A DNA stretch of 6,676 bases from Bacillota bacterium (GTDB lineage Bacteria; Bacillota; Clostridia; Lachnospirales; Lachnospiraceae): the NCBI GenBank assembly GCA_023435505.1, contig JAEYRR010000370.1:1-6676 (forward strand). Reading direction: 5' to 3'. The notes beneath the pieces were generated by a model. The model was not told the origin of the DNA. It saw only the letters and a list, made by a program, of their open reading frames with translations, and did not search any database. Below are positions 1 through 6,323 of the stretch, piece after piece. The translations under genes and the position numbers were made by a program. Positions within the stretch are counted from its first letter, which is position 1; every line of letters begins with the position of its first letter.

Positions 1-398
1 AATTCAATAGCCCTTTCATTCAATTCATATACTTTTTGTTCTAATCTTTGATTAATAGGATGCTTTCTATCCCCCATTAAGTCCATCTCTGCTTTTGTAA
101 TATCCGTAGGAATCTGAATCCCCGTAAAATATGCAGAAGCCATCTCTGCATTAAGTGTATATGGGGTAAACACCTCACCGGAACTAAGGACCTCCGGGCT
201 TACTATGCCGTCTGAAACAAAAACGACATCGCTTAATAATTGATCAAATTCTCTACGAAACTCATCCGCCTGCTTTGTAAAATCACTATCTCTTGGAGTG
301 AAACCCAGCTCTAGGAAGAAGGAATGCTCCTTCATAATCCTTCCAAAGAACAAATGCAAATCTAGGGATTGCCGAACAAAATCATGGTTTGATAACAT
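1..398 (-). CDS. DUF2935-family protein, N-terminal part (cut by window edge)
   Basis: The frame is open from an ATG at 398 to the window edge, giving the first 132 residues, starting MLSNHDFVRQ. A GGAGG at 404-408 sits 5 bases before the ATG and supports this start. The segment is rich in predicted helix and carries FVRQSLDLHLFFGRIMKEHS near residues 7-26, then SSGEVFTPYTLNAE at 72-85. I recognise this pattern as DUF2935, a helical, ferritin-like bundle family of Firmicutes, usually about 260 residues with two repeats. The full protein should therefore continue about as far again. His15, Glu24, His25 and Glu30 are plausible metal ligands, but that is inference. The function is unknown, and nothing seen links it to polyamines except position. 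No signal peptide or membrane segment is visible. It lies 85 bases downstream of nspC on the same strand, without a clear terminator between them, so it may be partly co-transcribed or use a promoter near 430. Confidence 0.8.
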   Translation of the reverse strand, partial: MLSNHDFVRQSLDLHLFFGRIMKEHSFFLELGFTPRDSDFTKQADEFRREFDQLLSDVVFVSDGIVSPEVLSSGEVFTPYTLNAEMASAYFTGIQIPTDITKAEMDLMGDRKHPINQRLEQKVYELNERAIE

Positions 399-429
399 CT
401 AAACCTCCAACTATTTACCACTATAACTA

Positions 430-435
430 ATTATA
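430..435 (-). promoter_or_regulatory. Possible -10 element before the DUF2935 gene
   Basis: On the minus strand this reads TATAAT, which would place transcription start near 423 and leave about 25 bases before the ATG at 398. No recognisable -35 is found 16-18 bases upstream (the best hexamer reads ACATAA). The element lies inside a short inverted repeat, TATAACTAATTATA at 422-435. In such AT-rich DNA a TATAAT by chance is likely, so this is tentative. Confidence 0.3.
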
Positions 436-483
436 TGATTTGCTTTATTTTCTTATGTTTTTTATTCCTATCGAAAAGCTACT

Positions 484-1644
484 CTACGATAGACGCTCCT
501 TAAAATCCTGATATCCAAATTCCTTAATCATAGTAATGTCATCACCTTCCATAACAGCAATCCCCGGCAGTGGCATGCCATTAAAGGTATTGTTCTTAAC
601 CATGCTGTATATCGCCATATCACAGAAAACTACCCTATCACCGATGTTAAGTGGTTCGTCAAAGGAATAATCTCCTATTACATCTCCTGCAAGACAGGTA
701 GGTCCCGCAAAACGGTAGGTATGCTTTTTTACCATTGGTGCGCCGGAATTAATTACTACCGGCCGATATGGCATCTCCAGTACATCCGGCATGTGGCAGG
801 CAGCCGAAGTATCCAATATGGCAATCTTCATACCATTTTCCATAATATCAAGTACAGTAGCTACCAGATAGCCTGCATTTAATGCCACTGCTTCGCCAGG
901 CTCTATGTACACCTGCACCCCATAGGTTTTTTGTATATGTCTGATACAAGAGATCAGTTTCTCAGTGTCATAATTATCTCGAGTAATATGATGGCCCCCG
1001 CCAAAATTAATCCAGGAGATTTGCTTCAAATATTTATAAAACTTCTCTTCCACTACTTGTAAGGTTCTAGCCAGAACATCTGCATTCTGTTCACATAAAG
1101 TATGAAAATGAAGCCCATTTATTCCATCCTCTCCACCAAAAGAAAGCTTACCCTCTAAAATCGCCTTCTCTAAAACGTCAAGAGTGGTTCCTAATCTGGA
1201 ATTAGTGAAACAAGGGTTATAAAGGTCAGTTTCTATTTCTGAATATTCCGGATTGATTCGTAGTCCAAAGGATGAGTTCTTTCCCTTCCATTCTCTGATT
1301 AACGGCCTAAAAGTATTCCACTGATCGGGAGTATTAAACACCATATGATCACAGATTGTAAGAAGCTCTTTTAAATCCTCTGCCTTATAAGCAGGGGCAT
1401 AGACATGAACCTCTTTTCCTTTCATCTCCTCATACCCAAGTCTAGCCTCATACAAGCCACTGGCCGTTGTACCCGCAAGATATTTTCCAATCATAGGATA
1501 TAGATGAAACATAGAGAAGGCTTTCTGTGCCAGTAGAATCTTTGCACCGGTTTCTTGTTGAATTCTGTCCAGAATGGCTAGATTCTTTTTTAGCTTCTCC
1601 ATATCTACCACATAACTGGGTGTAGGTACATTCTGTATATTCAT
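484..1644 (-). CDS. nspC: Carboxynorspermidine/carboxyspermidine decarboxylase
   Basis: This is a PLP-dependent, fold-type III (alanine racemase-like) decarboxylase of 386 residues, a normal length for NspC. It removes the carboxyl group from carboxyspermidine or carboxynorspermidine to give spermidine or norspermidine in the cytoplasm. Visible motifs are the likely PLP Schiff-base Lys41 (LLAQKAFS), His179 and His181 in GLHFHTLCE, the phosphate-binding Gly-rich loop GGG 215-217, EPGEA 248-252, the family signature around DTSAACHMPDV 278-288, and Cys317 in GPTCLAGD 314-321, the Cys normally supplied from the partner subunit of the dimer. Diaminopimelate and ornithine decarboxylases share the fold, but HFHTLCE and CHMPDVLE favour NspC. 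The ATG is preceded by AGAGGAGAG (about 1652-1660), which overlaps the stop of the upstream dehydrogenase, 14 bases away. It is the last gene of the operon, and its partner dehydrogenase is immediately upstream. Whether the product is spermidine or norspermidine cannot be read from the sequence; agmatinase in the operon favours spermidine from putrescine. Confidence 0.95.
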   Translation of the reverse strand: MNIQNVPTPSYVVDMEKLKKNLAILDRIQQETGAKILLAQKAFSMFHLYPMIGKYLAGTTASGLYEARLGYEEMKGKEVHVYAPAYKAEDLKELLTICDHMVFNTPDQWNTFRPLIREWKGKNSSFGLRINPEYSEIETDLYNPCFTNSRLGTTLDVLEKAILEGKLSFGGEDGINGLHFHTLCEQNADVLARTLQVVEEKFYKYLKQISWINFGGGHHITRDNYDTEKLISCIRHIQKTYGVQVYIEPGEAVALNAGYLVATVLDIMENGMKIAILDTSAACHMPDVLEMPYRPVVINSGAPMVKKHTYRFAGPTCLAGDVIGDYSFDEPLNIGDRVVFCDMAIYSMVKNNTFNGMPLPGIAVMEGDDITMIKEFGYQDFKERLS

Positions 1645-1658
1645 TAACGTTCTCTCCT

Positions 1659-2858
1659 CTACTCAACTAAGACAGGGTTGAAGTTTTCTGTCCAAGGAAG
1701 TCCCCATTTATTGAGAGCTTCCATAAATGGATCTGGATCAAACTCTTCCACGTTATAAACTCCAGGCTTTTTCCATTGCCCGGTCATCACCATCATCGCA
1801 CCAATCATTGCAGGTACTCCCGTGGTATAAGAGATTGCCTGAGAGCCTACTTCCTTATAGCATTCCTGATGGTCGCAAACGTTATATACATAATACGTTT
1901 TCTCCTGTCCATCCTTAATCCCCTTAAAGATACATCCGATATTGGTTTTTCCCACAGTACGTGGACCTAGAGTGGATGGATCAGGAAGAACTGCCTTTAA
2001 AAACTGCAGTGGCACAATCTGTTTTCCTTCAAATTCAATTGGTTCAATAGAGGTCATACCTACATTTTCAAGGCATTTTAGATGTGTCAGATAACTTTGG
2101 CCAAAAGTCATAAAGAAACGGATTCTCTTTATCCCTTTAATGTTAAGTCCTAGGGATTCCAATTCCTCATGATGTAAGAGGTACATATCCTTTTCTCCAA
2201 CCTGGTCAAAATTATAGACCCTCTTAATCTCCATAGGCTCTGTCTCAACCCAGTTTCCATTTTCCCAATAGCTTCCTTTGGCACTAACTTCTCTGATGTT
2301 AATCTCCGGGTTAAAATTAGTGGCAAATGGATACACATGGTCACCACCGTTACAGTCTAAAATATCAATTTCATGAATCTCATCAAAGTAATGCTTCATT
2401 GCATAAGCCGAGAATACGCCTGTTACTCCAGGATCAAAGCCACAGCCAAGTAATGCTGTAATGCCTGCTTGTTCAAATCGTTCTCTATACGCCCATTGCC
2501 AACTATATTCGAATTTAGCCGTATCTATTGGCTCATAATTAGCGGTATCCATGTAATCTGTTTTGGTCTGAAGACAAGCCTCCATAATAGTGAGATCCTG
2601 ATAAGGAAGTGCCACATTTATTACAATATCCGGTTTATACTCATTTATTAACGTCACAAGCTCTGGTACATGATCTGCATCAACCTGAACCGTCGTTATC
2701 TTTGTCTTTGTATCCGTACAGCTGGCTGCCAATGCATCACATTTTGCCTTAGTCCGACTGGCGATACAGATTTCTTCAAACACACTATCATTTTGACAGC
2801 ACTTATGTACTACTACACTGGCTACTCCACCAGCTCCAATTATTAACGCTCTACCCAT
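1659..2858 (-). CDS. Carboxy(nor)spermidine dehydrogenase (saccharopine dehydrogenase family)
   Basis: This 399-residue NAD(P)-dependent enzyme should reductively condense L-aspartate beta-semialdehyde with a diamine (putrescine or 1,3-diaminopropane) to make carboxyspermidine or carboxynorspermidine, the substrate of NspC next door. The N-terminus is a Rossmann fold with the dinucleotide loop GAGGVA at 8-13 and ASRT at 33-36, likely near the cofactor ribose. The saccharopine dehydrogenase-type body follows, with NVALPYQDLTIMEACL at 81-96, YMDTANYEP at 102-110 and GCGFDPGVTGVFSAY at 138-152. The family is easily mislabelled as lysine-pathway saccharopine dehydrogenase (Lys1/Lys9); the adjacent nspC and the short single-domain length argue for the polyamine enzyme. 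The gene starts one base after the speB stop (TGA-A-ATG), and its GGAGGG ribosome site lies inside the last speB codons, so translation is probably coupled. An agmatine-using variant of this enzyme is a possible alternative. Confidence 0.92.
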   Translation of the reverse strand: MGRALIIGAGGVASVVVHKCCQNDSVFEEICIASRTKAKCDALAASCTDTKTKITTVQVDADHVPELVTLINEYKPDIVINVALPYQDLTIMEACLQTKTDYMDTANYEPIDTAKFEYSWQWAYRERFEQAGITALLGCGFDPGVTGVFSAYAMKHYFDEIHEIDILDCNGGDHVYPFATNFNPEINIREVSAKGSYWENGNWVETEPMEIKRVYNFDQVGEKDMYLLHHEELESLGLNIKGIKRIRFFMTFGQSYLTHLKCLENVGMTSIEPIEFEGKQIVPLQFLKAVLPDPSTLGPRTVGKTNIGCIFKGIKDGQEKTYYVYNVCDHQECYKEVGSQAISYTTGVPAMIGAMMVMTGQWKKPGVYNVEEFDPDPFMEALNKWGLPWTENFNPVLVE

Positions 2859-2859
2859 T

Positions 2860-3714
2860 TCATTTCCCTCCTACGTAAAGTAATAATTCTCGAATTATTT
2901 TACATGCTACAGCTGTAGAACATCCGCTTTGGTCATAGACCGGGGATAATTCTGTCACATCCAAGCCAACAATGTTACATTTAGAAACTATCGCTAATGC
3001 TTGCAACAGCTCTTTAAAGCTTACGCCTCCAGCCTCCGGTGTTCCTGTTCCAGGAAATATGGAAGGATCTAGGATATCTAAATCCAAGGTGAAATATACC
3101 GGTTTATTACCCAATGCTTTGGCGGTTTCTTTCAGCCCGTCAAAGTTAAATAATTGCGTCTTTACATGGTCCTTTCCCCATCTAAATTCTTCCCGGTCTC
3201 CACTTCTGATACCAAATTGAAAGATTTTTTGATCTCCTACAAGCTCATGGCAACGCCTTATGACACAGGCATGGGATAAAGGTTCTCCTAAATACTCCTC
3301 TCGCAAATCTGCGTGTGCATCAAAGTGAAGGATATGTAGATCCGGGAAAACCTTGGACACCGCTGTCACAGCTCCTAAGGTAACTAGATGCTCCCCGCCT
3401 ATCATAAAAGGAACTTTGTTATCGTTTAATATATCTTCTGTAAAAGCAGTGATTTCTTTTAGTGGACGTTCAGGGCCACTAAAGGGAAGTTCTAATTCCC
3501 CTGCATCAAAGAACTTATAATCCAATAAGTCTTTATCTTGATAGATGCTATAACTTTCTAGGCCATAACTTTCATTTCTTATTACCTGACCGGCAAATCT
3601 AGCTCCTGGACGGTAAGAAGTAGTACCATCATAACCCGCTCCAAACAGAACCACTTTACTTTCTTCATAACTGCTATCACAACCAATAAAAGTATGAGTA
3701 TTTTTCTCCATCAT
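2860..3714 (-). CDS. speB: Agmatinase (ureohydrolase/arginase family)
   Basis: This 284-residue cytoplasmic manganese enzyme should hydrolyse agmatine to putrescine and urea. All six usual binuclear metal ligands can be placed: His109 (GGEHLVTLG), Asp132, His134 and Asp136 (FDAHADLREEY), and Asp211 and Asp213 (TLDLDILDP). Other family marks are SHACVIRR 147-154, GIRSGDREE 168-176, GTGTPEAGG 222-230 and the C-terminal DVTELSPVYD 252-261, which includes Glu255. Length and motifs match bacterial SpeB, as in Bacillus, rather than the longer arginases. Its ATG overlaps the speE stop as ATGA, and a second ATG follows directly, so the start could shift by one codon. AAGGAG at 3726-3731 is the probable ribosome site, at a rather long spacing of 11 bases. 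An upstream decarboxylase that can make agmatine fits this role. Acting on N1-aminopropylagmatine instead is possible and would change the route to spermidine. Confidence 0.95.
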   Translation of the reverse strand: MMEKNTHTFIGCDSSYEESKVVLFGAGYDGTTSYRPGARFAGQVIRNESYGLESYSIYQDKDLLDYKFFDAGELELPFSGPERPLKEITAFTEDILNDNKVPFMIGGEHLVTLGAVTAVSKVFPDLHILHFDAHADLREEYLGEPLSHACVIRRCHELVGDQKIFQFGIRSGDREEFRWGKDHVKTQLFNFDGLKETAKALGNKPVYFTLDLDILDPSIFPGTGTPEAGGVSFKELLQALAIVSKCNIVGLDVTELSPVYDQSGCSTAVACKIIRELLLYVGGK

Positions 3715-4556
3715 AGCTCTAATAGCTCCTTTACGTAATTAGGTAAATAAAATGCTCCTTTATGTAAATCTGTATTATAATATCTGGTCTTTATATGTAA
3801 CTGATTCCATTTATCCGCATCCAAATCTGCAATAGGGTCATAACGTTTACTGGCAAAGCCGAACAGCCAATGACCGGATGGATAGGAAGGAATATGGCAC
3901 TGATATACCGTACTATAGGTAAAGGCTGATTTAATATGATTATGCGCCAACTGAACACTTCTGGCATGCTGCTTATAATAGGGACTTTCATGTTGATTAA
4001 TGAGAACCCCGTCTTCCTTCAGTGCTTTCCAGCAAATTCCGTAGAATTCCTTTGTAAATAACCCTTCCGCTGGTCCATAAGGATCAGAACAGTCTACAAT
4101 AATCAGGTCATATTCCTCATATACACCTCGAACAAAGCGAATTCCCTCTTCGAAATATATATGAACCCGTTCATCTTTAAACTTACAAGAGGTTTCAGGG
4201 AAATAATTCTTACATACATTTACAACTTCTTCGTCTACTTCCACTACATCAATTCTCTCAATGCTTTCATATTTGACTAATTCCCTAACAGAACCACCAT
4301 CGCCACCACCGATTACCAATACCTTGTGAACGTCCCTATGCACTGCCATCGGCACATGAACTGCCATCTCATGATAGATGAACTCATCTCGCTCCGTAAT
4401 CATCAGTTCGCCATCTAAGACTAGGACTTTACCATAATCATAGGTTTTTAGCAGATCAATCTTCTGATAAAAACTTTCCTTACTGACAATCTGCTGTTCC
4501 ACCTTCATGGAAAAATGAACGTTATCTGTATGCTGATCTGTATACCATAGTTCCAT
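3711..4556 (-). CDS. speE: Spermidine synthase-type polyamine aminopropyltransferase
   Basis: The enzyme has 281 residues, typical for bacterial SpeE. The family transfers an aminopropyl group from decarboxylated S-adenosylmethionine to putrescine, giving spermidine and methylthioadenosine. The start MELWYTD resembles Bacillus SpeE. YHEM at 61-64, the nucleotide-binding loop GGGDGG at 83-88 (with Asp86), VVEVDEEVV at 104-112, and the catalytic pair Asp155 and Asp158 in VDCSDPYGPAEGLF are all present. SYPSG at 224-228 and HKGAFYLPNYV at 265-275 complete the fold, so the protein looks intact. The active-site stretch NQHESPYY at 187-194 differs from the E. coli and Bacillus sequences as I remember them, so the exact acceptor is uncertain: putrescine most likely, agmatine or a longer polyamine possible. 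The ATG shares one base with the speA stop (TAATG), with GGAGG at 4564-4568 seven bases before it. The partner enzyme SpeD, which makes decarboxylated AdoMet, is not in the window. Confidence 0.93.
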   Translation of the reverse strand: MELWYTDQHTDNVHFSMKVEQQIVSKESFYQKIDLLKTYDYGKVLVLDGELMITERDEFIYHEMAVHVPMAVHRDVHKVLVIGGGDGGSVRELVKYESIERIDVVEVDEEVVNVCKNYFPETSCKFKDERVHIYFEEGIRFVRGVYEEYDLIIVDCSDPYGPAEGLFTKEFYGICWKALKEDGVLINQHESPYYKQHARSVQLAHNHIKSAFTYSTVYQCHIPSYPSGHWLFGFASKRYDPIADLDADKWNQLHIKTRYYNTDLHKGAFYLPNYVKELLEL

Positions 4557-6010
4557 TATCTATCCTCCAGTACATTGATATATTCCATACTCATATCTTC
4601 GGTTCCTGTCATAAAACAACCTTTTTCTTTCGCATAATGGATATAATTCAGAATGTCAGTTGTGATTCTCTCTCCCGGAGCCAGAATCGGTATTCCCGGA
4701 GGATAACACATTACAAATTCCCCACAGATTCTACCCTGGCTTTCCATTAAAGGCATAGAAACCTTATCTCCGTAAAAAGCTTCCTGAGGGCCTTTTACGA
4801 TTTGCGGATTGATATATTCATGATCAAATAAACCGGCCTTGTCTCTTTGATATAGTCGTTTTATTTCTGATAAAGCAGCGATAAGCCGTTCAATCTCTAG
4901 ATTACGGTCTCCGGATGATACAATAGCAAGTATATTGCCAATATCCCCGAATTCTATCTGAATCCCATACTCATCTCTTAATAAGTCGTACACTTCTATT
5001 CCAGCCAATCCAATATCTCTCGTATGGATAGACAATTTCGTCTTATCAAAGGCAAAGATAGTGTCTCCATCCACCAATTCATCAGAAAAGGCATAATATC
5101 CACCTAATTTATTAATCTCATCTCTTGCATAATTGGAATAATCTAGTGTCTTTTGGAACAGCTCTTTTCCATTCAAGCTTAAATTACGTCTAGCAATATC
5201 CAGAGAGGACAACAATAGATAAGAGGCACTGGTCGTCTGCGTCAGGTTAATGACCTGTCTGACATAATCCCCATTTACTGTATCCCTGGTTAATAAAAGT
5301 GAACTTTGGGTAAGAGAGCCTCCTGTCTTGTGCATACTGACGGCTGCCATATCTGCTCCCGCTGCCATAGCTGATACTGGCATATTCTCTCCAAAATAAA
5401 AATGCGTTCCATGAGCCTCATCCACTAGAACTAACATTCCATGAGCATGGGCAAAATCGACAATAGACTGCAAATCAGAACAGATTCCGTAATAGGTCGG
5501 ATTGTTGACTAGAATGGCCTTTGCATCCGGATTTTCAATTATGGCCTGTTTTACATTCTCTAAAGACATACCAAGAGGGATTCCAAGATGTTTATTGATT
5601 CCTGGATTAACGTATATCGGAAGTGCGCCATTCACCACTAGAGCATTAATGGCAGATCTATGTACATTTCTAGGCATAATTACCTTATCGCCTGCTTTAC
5701 AGACCGACATTATCATAGCCTGTACTGCTGCTGTGGTACCATTTACAATAAAAAAAGCTTCATCCGCTCCAAACGCCTCTGCTGCAAGTTGCTGTGCTTC
5801 TCTGATCACAGAAGATGGATGGCATAGATTGTCTAACGGTTTCATTGAATTCATATCTAACTTAACGCAGGTGTCTCCAAGAAAATTCTTCAAATCTTTA
5901 TTTCCCCGTCCACCTTTATGGCCGGGTACATCAAAATGGACCAATCGATTGAGTTTCTGCTCTTCTAATGCCTTGGAAATAGGTAAATCACATTGAGTCA
6001 ATGTATTCAT
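4556..6010 (-). CDS. speA: Arginine decarboxylase (Orn/Lys/Arg decarboxylase family, fold type I)
   Basis: This PLP enzyme belongs to the Bacillus SpeA-like group without the N-terminal wing domain. It should convert arginine to agmatine in the cytoplasm and feed SpeB two genes downstream. Counting from the ATG at 6010 (484 residues), VPGHKGG lies at 28-34, NGTTAAVQ at 90-97, the aspartate that contacts the PLP ring in VDEAHG (Asp197, with His200), and the PLP lysine Lys228 in SMHKTGG. The C-terminal domain has CYPPGIPILAPGE at about 435-447. The ATG at 6010 is preferred because an AGGTG ribosome site lies six bases before it; a GTG at 6019 would add three residues but overlaps that ribosome site. 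Lysine or ornithine as substrate cannot be excluded from sequence, since the family is mixed (YaaO, CadA-like). The downstream agmatinase is the argument for arginine. It is the first gene of the operon. Confidence 0.92.
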   Translation of the reverse strand: MNTLTQCDLPISKALEEQKLNRLVHFDVPGHKGGRGNKDLKNFLGDTCVKLDMNSMKPLDNLCHPSSVIREAQQLAAEAFGADEAFFIVNGTTAAVQAMIMSVCKAGDKVIMPRNVHRSAINALVVNGALPIYVNPGINKHLGIPLGMSLENVKQAIIENPDAKAILVNNPTYYGICSDLQSIVDFAHAHGMLVLVDEAHGTHFYFGENMPVSAMAAGADMAAVSMHKTGGSLTQSSLLLTRDTVNGDYVRQVINLTQTTSASYLLLSSLDIARRNLSLNGKELFQKTLDYSNYARDEINKLGGYYAFSDELVDGDTIFAFDKTKLSIHTRDIGLAGIEVYDLLRDEYGIQIEFGDIGNILAIVSSGDRNLEIERLIAALSEIKRLYQRDKAGLFDHEYINPQIVKGPQEAFYGDKVSMPLMESQGRICGEFVMCYPPGIPILAPGERITTDILNYIHYAKEKGCFMTGTEDMSMEYINVLEDR

Positions 6011-6016
6011 TGTACG

Positions 6017-6024
6017 CACCTCTC
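6017..6024 (-). promoter_or_regulatory. Ribosome binding site deciding the speA start
   Basis: The minus strand reads GAGAGGTG here, followed by six bases and then the ATG at 6010. The GTG at 6019 is part of this motif, so it would have no room for its own ribosome site; this favours the ATG as the true start. Confidence 0.7.
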
Positions 6025-6073
6025 TATAACCATATTTATCTATCTCTGTTATATAAAACCAATAGCAAGAACG

Positions 6074-6102
6074 ATTATATAGTATCTTCTATTAAAACGC
6101 AA
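6074..6102 (-). promoter_or_regulatory. Promoter of the speA polyamine operon
   Basis: On the minus strand TTGCGT (6097-6102) is followed by exactly 17 bases and then a perfect TATAAT (6074-6079), a good match to a housekeeping sigma-A promoter. Transcription would start near 6067 and give a leader of about 57 bases before the speA ATG. The terminator upstream at 6278-6308 makes an independent promoter here necessary. Confidence 0.65.
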
Positions 6103-6158
6103 TAGTAATATTAAATTTTTAGTTTAGTATTGGTGTTACTTTTTGCCTGTTTTTTTAT

Positions 6159-6171
6159 ATTTTGACAAAAT
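6159..6171. repeat. 13-base inverted repeat upstream of the speA promoter
   Basis: The plus strand reads ATTTTGACAAAAT, two perfect 6-base arms around one central base. It lies about 57 bases upstream of the -35 hexamer. It could be an operator for a dimeric regulator, but it matches no operator I know, and in AT-rich DNA chance is a real explanation. Confidence 0.35.
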
Positions 6172-6185
6172 CCATAATAAGGAGT

Positions 6186-6200
6186 CCTTATAAAATAAGG
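6186..6200. repeat. 15-base inverted repeat, possible operator or small hairpin
   Basis: CCTTATAAAATAAGG has 6-base arms around AAA, and the pairing extends by two more base pairs if one T is bulged out. No T-run follows on either strand, so it is not a terminator. Its role is unknown. Confidence 0.35.
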
Positions 6201-6277
6201 CTTTACATAATAAATTACAGGGATAATAATTATATTAACTTTTTTACACCAATGGTAATAGATACTTAAAAACACAA

Positions 6278-6308
6278 AGAAGTCGAGGCTTATAAAGCTT
6301 CGACTTCT
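6278..6308 (-). terminator. Rho-independent terminator after the zinc-ribbon gene
   Basis: Two 14-base arms (6278-6291 and 6295-6308) pair around the loop ATA with a single non-Watson-Crick position. On the minus strand the hairpin is followed by TTGTGTTTTT, an imperfect but adequate U-tract. It lies 15 bases past the stop of the gene at 6324-6551. The plus strand has no T-run after the stem, so it acts on minus-strand transcripts and isolates the speA operon from its upstream neighbour. Confidence 0.8.
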
Positions 6309-6323
6309 ACTACTCTGCATGAC

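Larger units (their letters stand above)
6011..6277 (-). other. AT-rich intergenic leader of the polyamine operon
   Basis: This stretch separates the terminator of the zinc-ribbon gene from speA. It holds a convincing promoter (6074-6102) and a predicted untranslated leader of about 57 bases. That leader contains a TATAAC/GTTATA inverted repeat (arms 6048-6053 and 6025-6030) and an 8-codon frame (6007-6033). Two further inverted repeats lie at 6159-6171 and 6186-6200. An 8-base complementary pair, ATTGGTGT at 6129-6136 and ACACCAAT at 6246-6253, spans the region. A 69-codon minus-strand frame crosses much of it but has no ribosome site and begins next to the terminator, so I do not call it a gene. 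I recognise no riboswitch class. Confidence 0.6.

Noticed and set aside
468..492. CTATCG/CGATAG inverted repeat at the end of nspC as a terminator
   Set aside because: The stem is only six base pairs with a 13-base loop, and an A-rich rather than U-rich run follows on the minus strand.
484..1644. Diaminopimelate decarboxylase (LysA)
   Set aside because: The fold is shared, but HFHTLCE, CHMPDVLE and GPTCLAGD in their observed arrangement match NspC, and no lysine-pathway genes are nearby.
1659..2858. Lysine-pathway saccharopine dehydrogenase
   Set aside because: Same superfamily, but the adjacent nspC and the polyamine operon context point to carboxy(nor)spermidine dehydrogenase.
5502..5996. 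164-codon plus-strand frame
   Set aside because: It lies entirely antisense to the well-conserved speA coding sequence, has no promoter or family motif, and reads as a shadow of the speA codons.
6010..6019. GTG at 6019 as the speA start
   Set aside because: The GTG forms part of the best ribosome site and has none of its own; the ATG at 6010 is correctly spaced.
6162..6194. Plus-strand TTGACA with TATAAA as a promoter
   Set aside because: The spacing between the hexamers is 21 bases, too long, and no plus-strand gene follows; it would only transcribe into the back of the terminator and the zinc-ribbon gene.
6111..6320. 69-codon minus-strand frame between the zinc-ribbon gene and speA
   Set aside because: It begins just upstream of the terminator hairpin and runs through it, has no ribosome site, has a low-complexity AT-driven composition, and extends towards the speA promoter. 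Chance frame.
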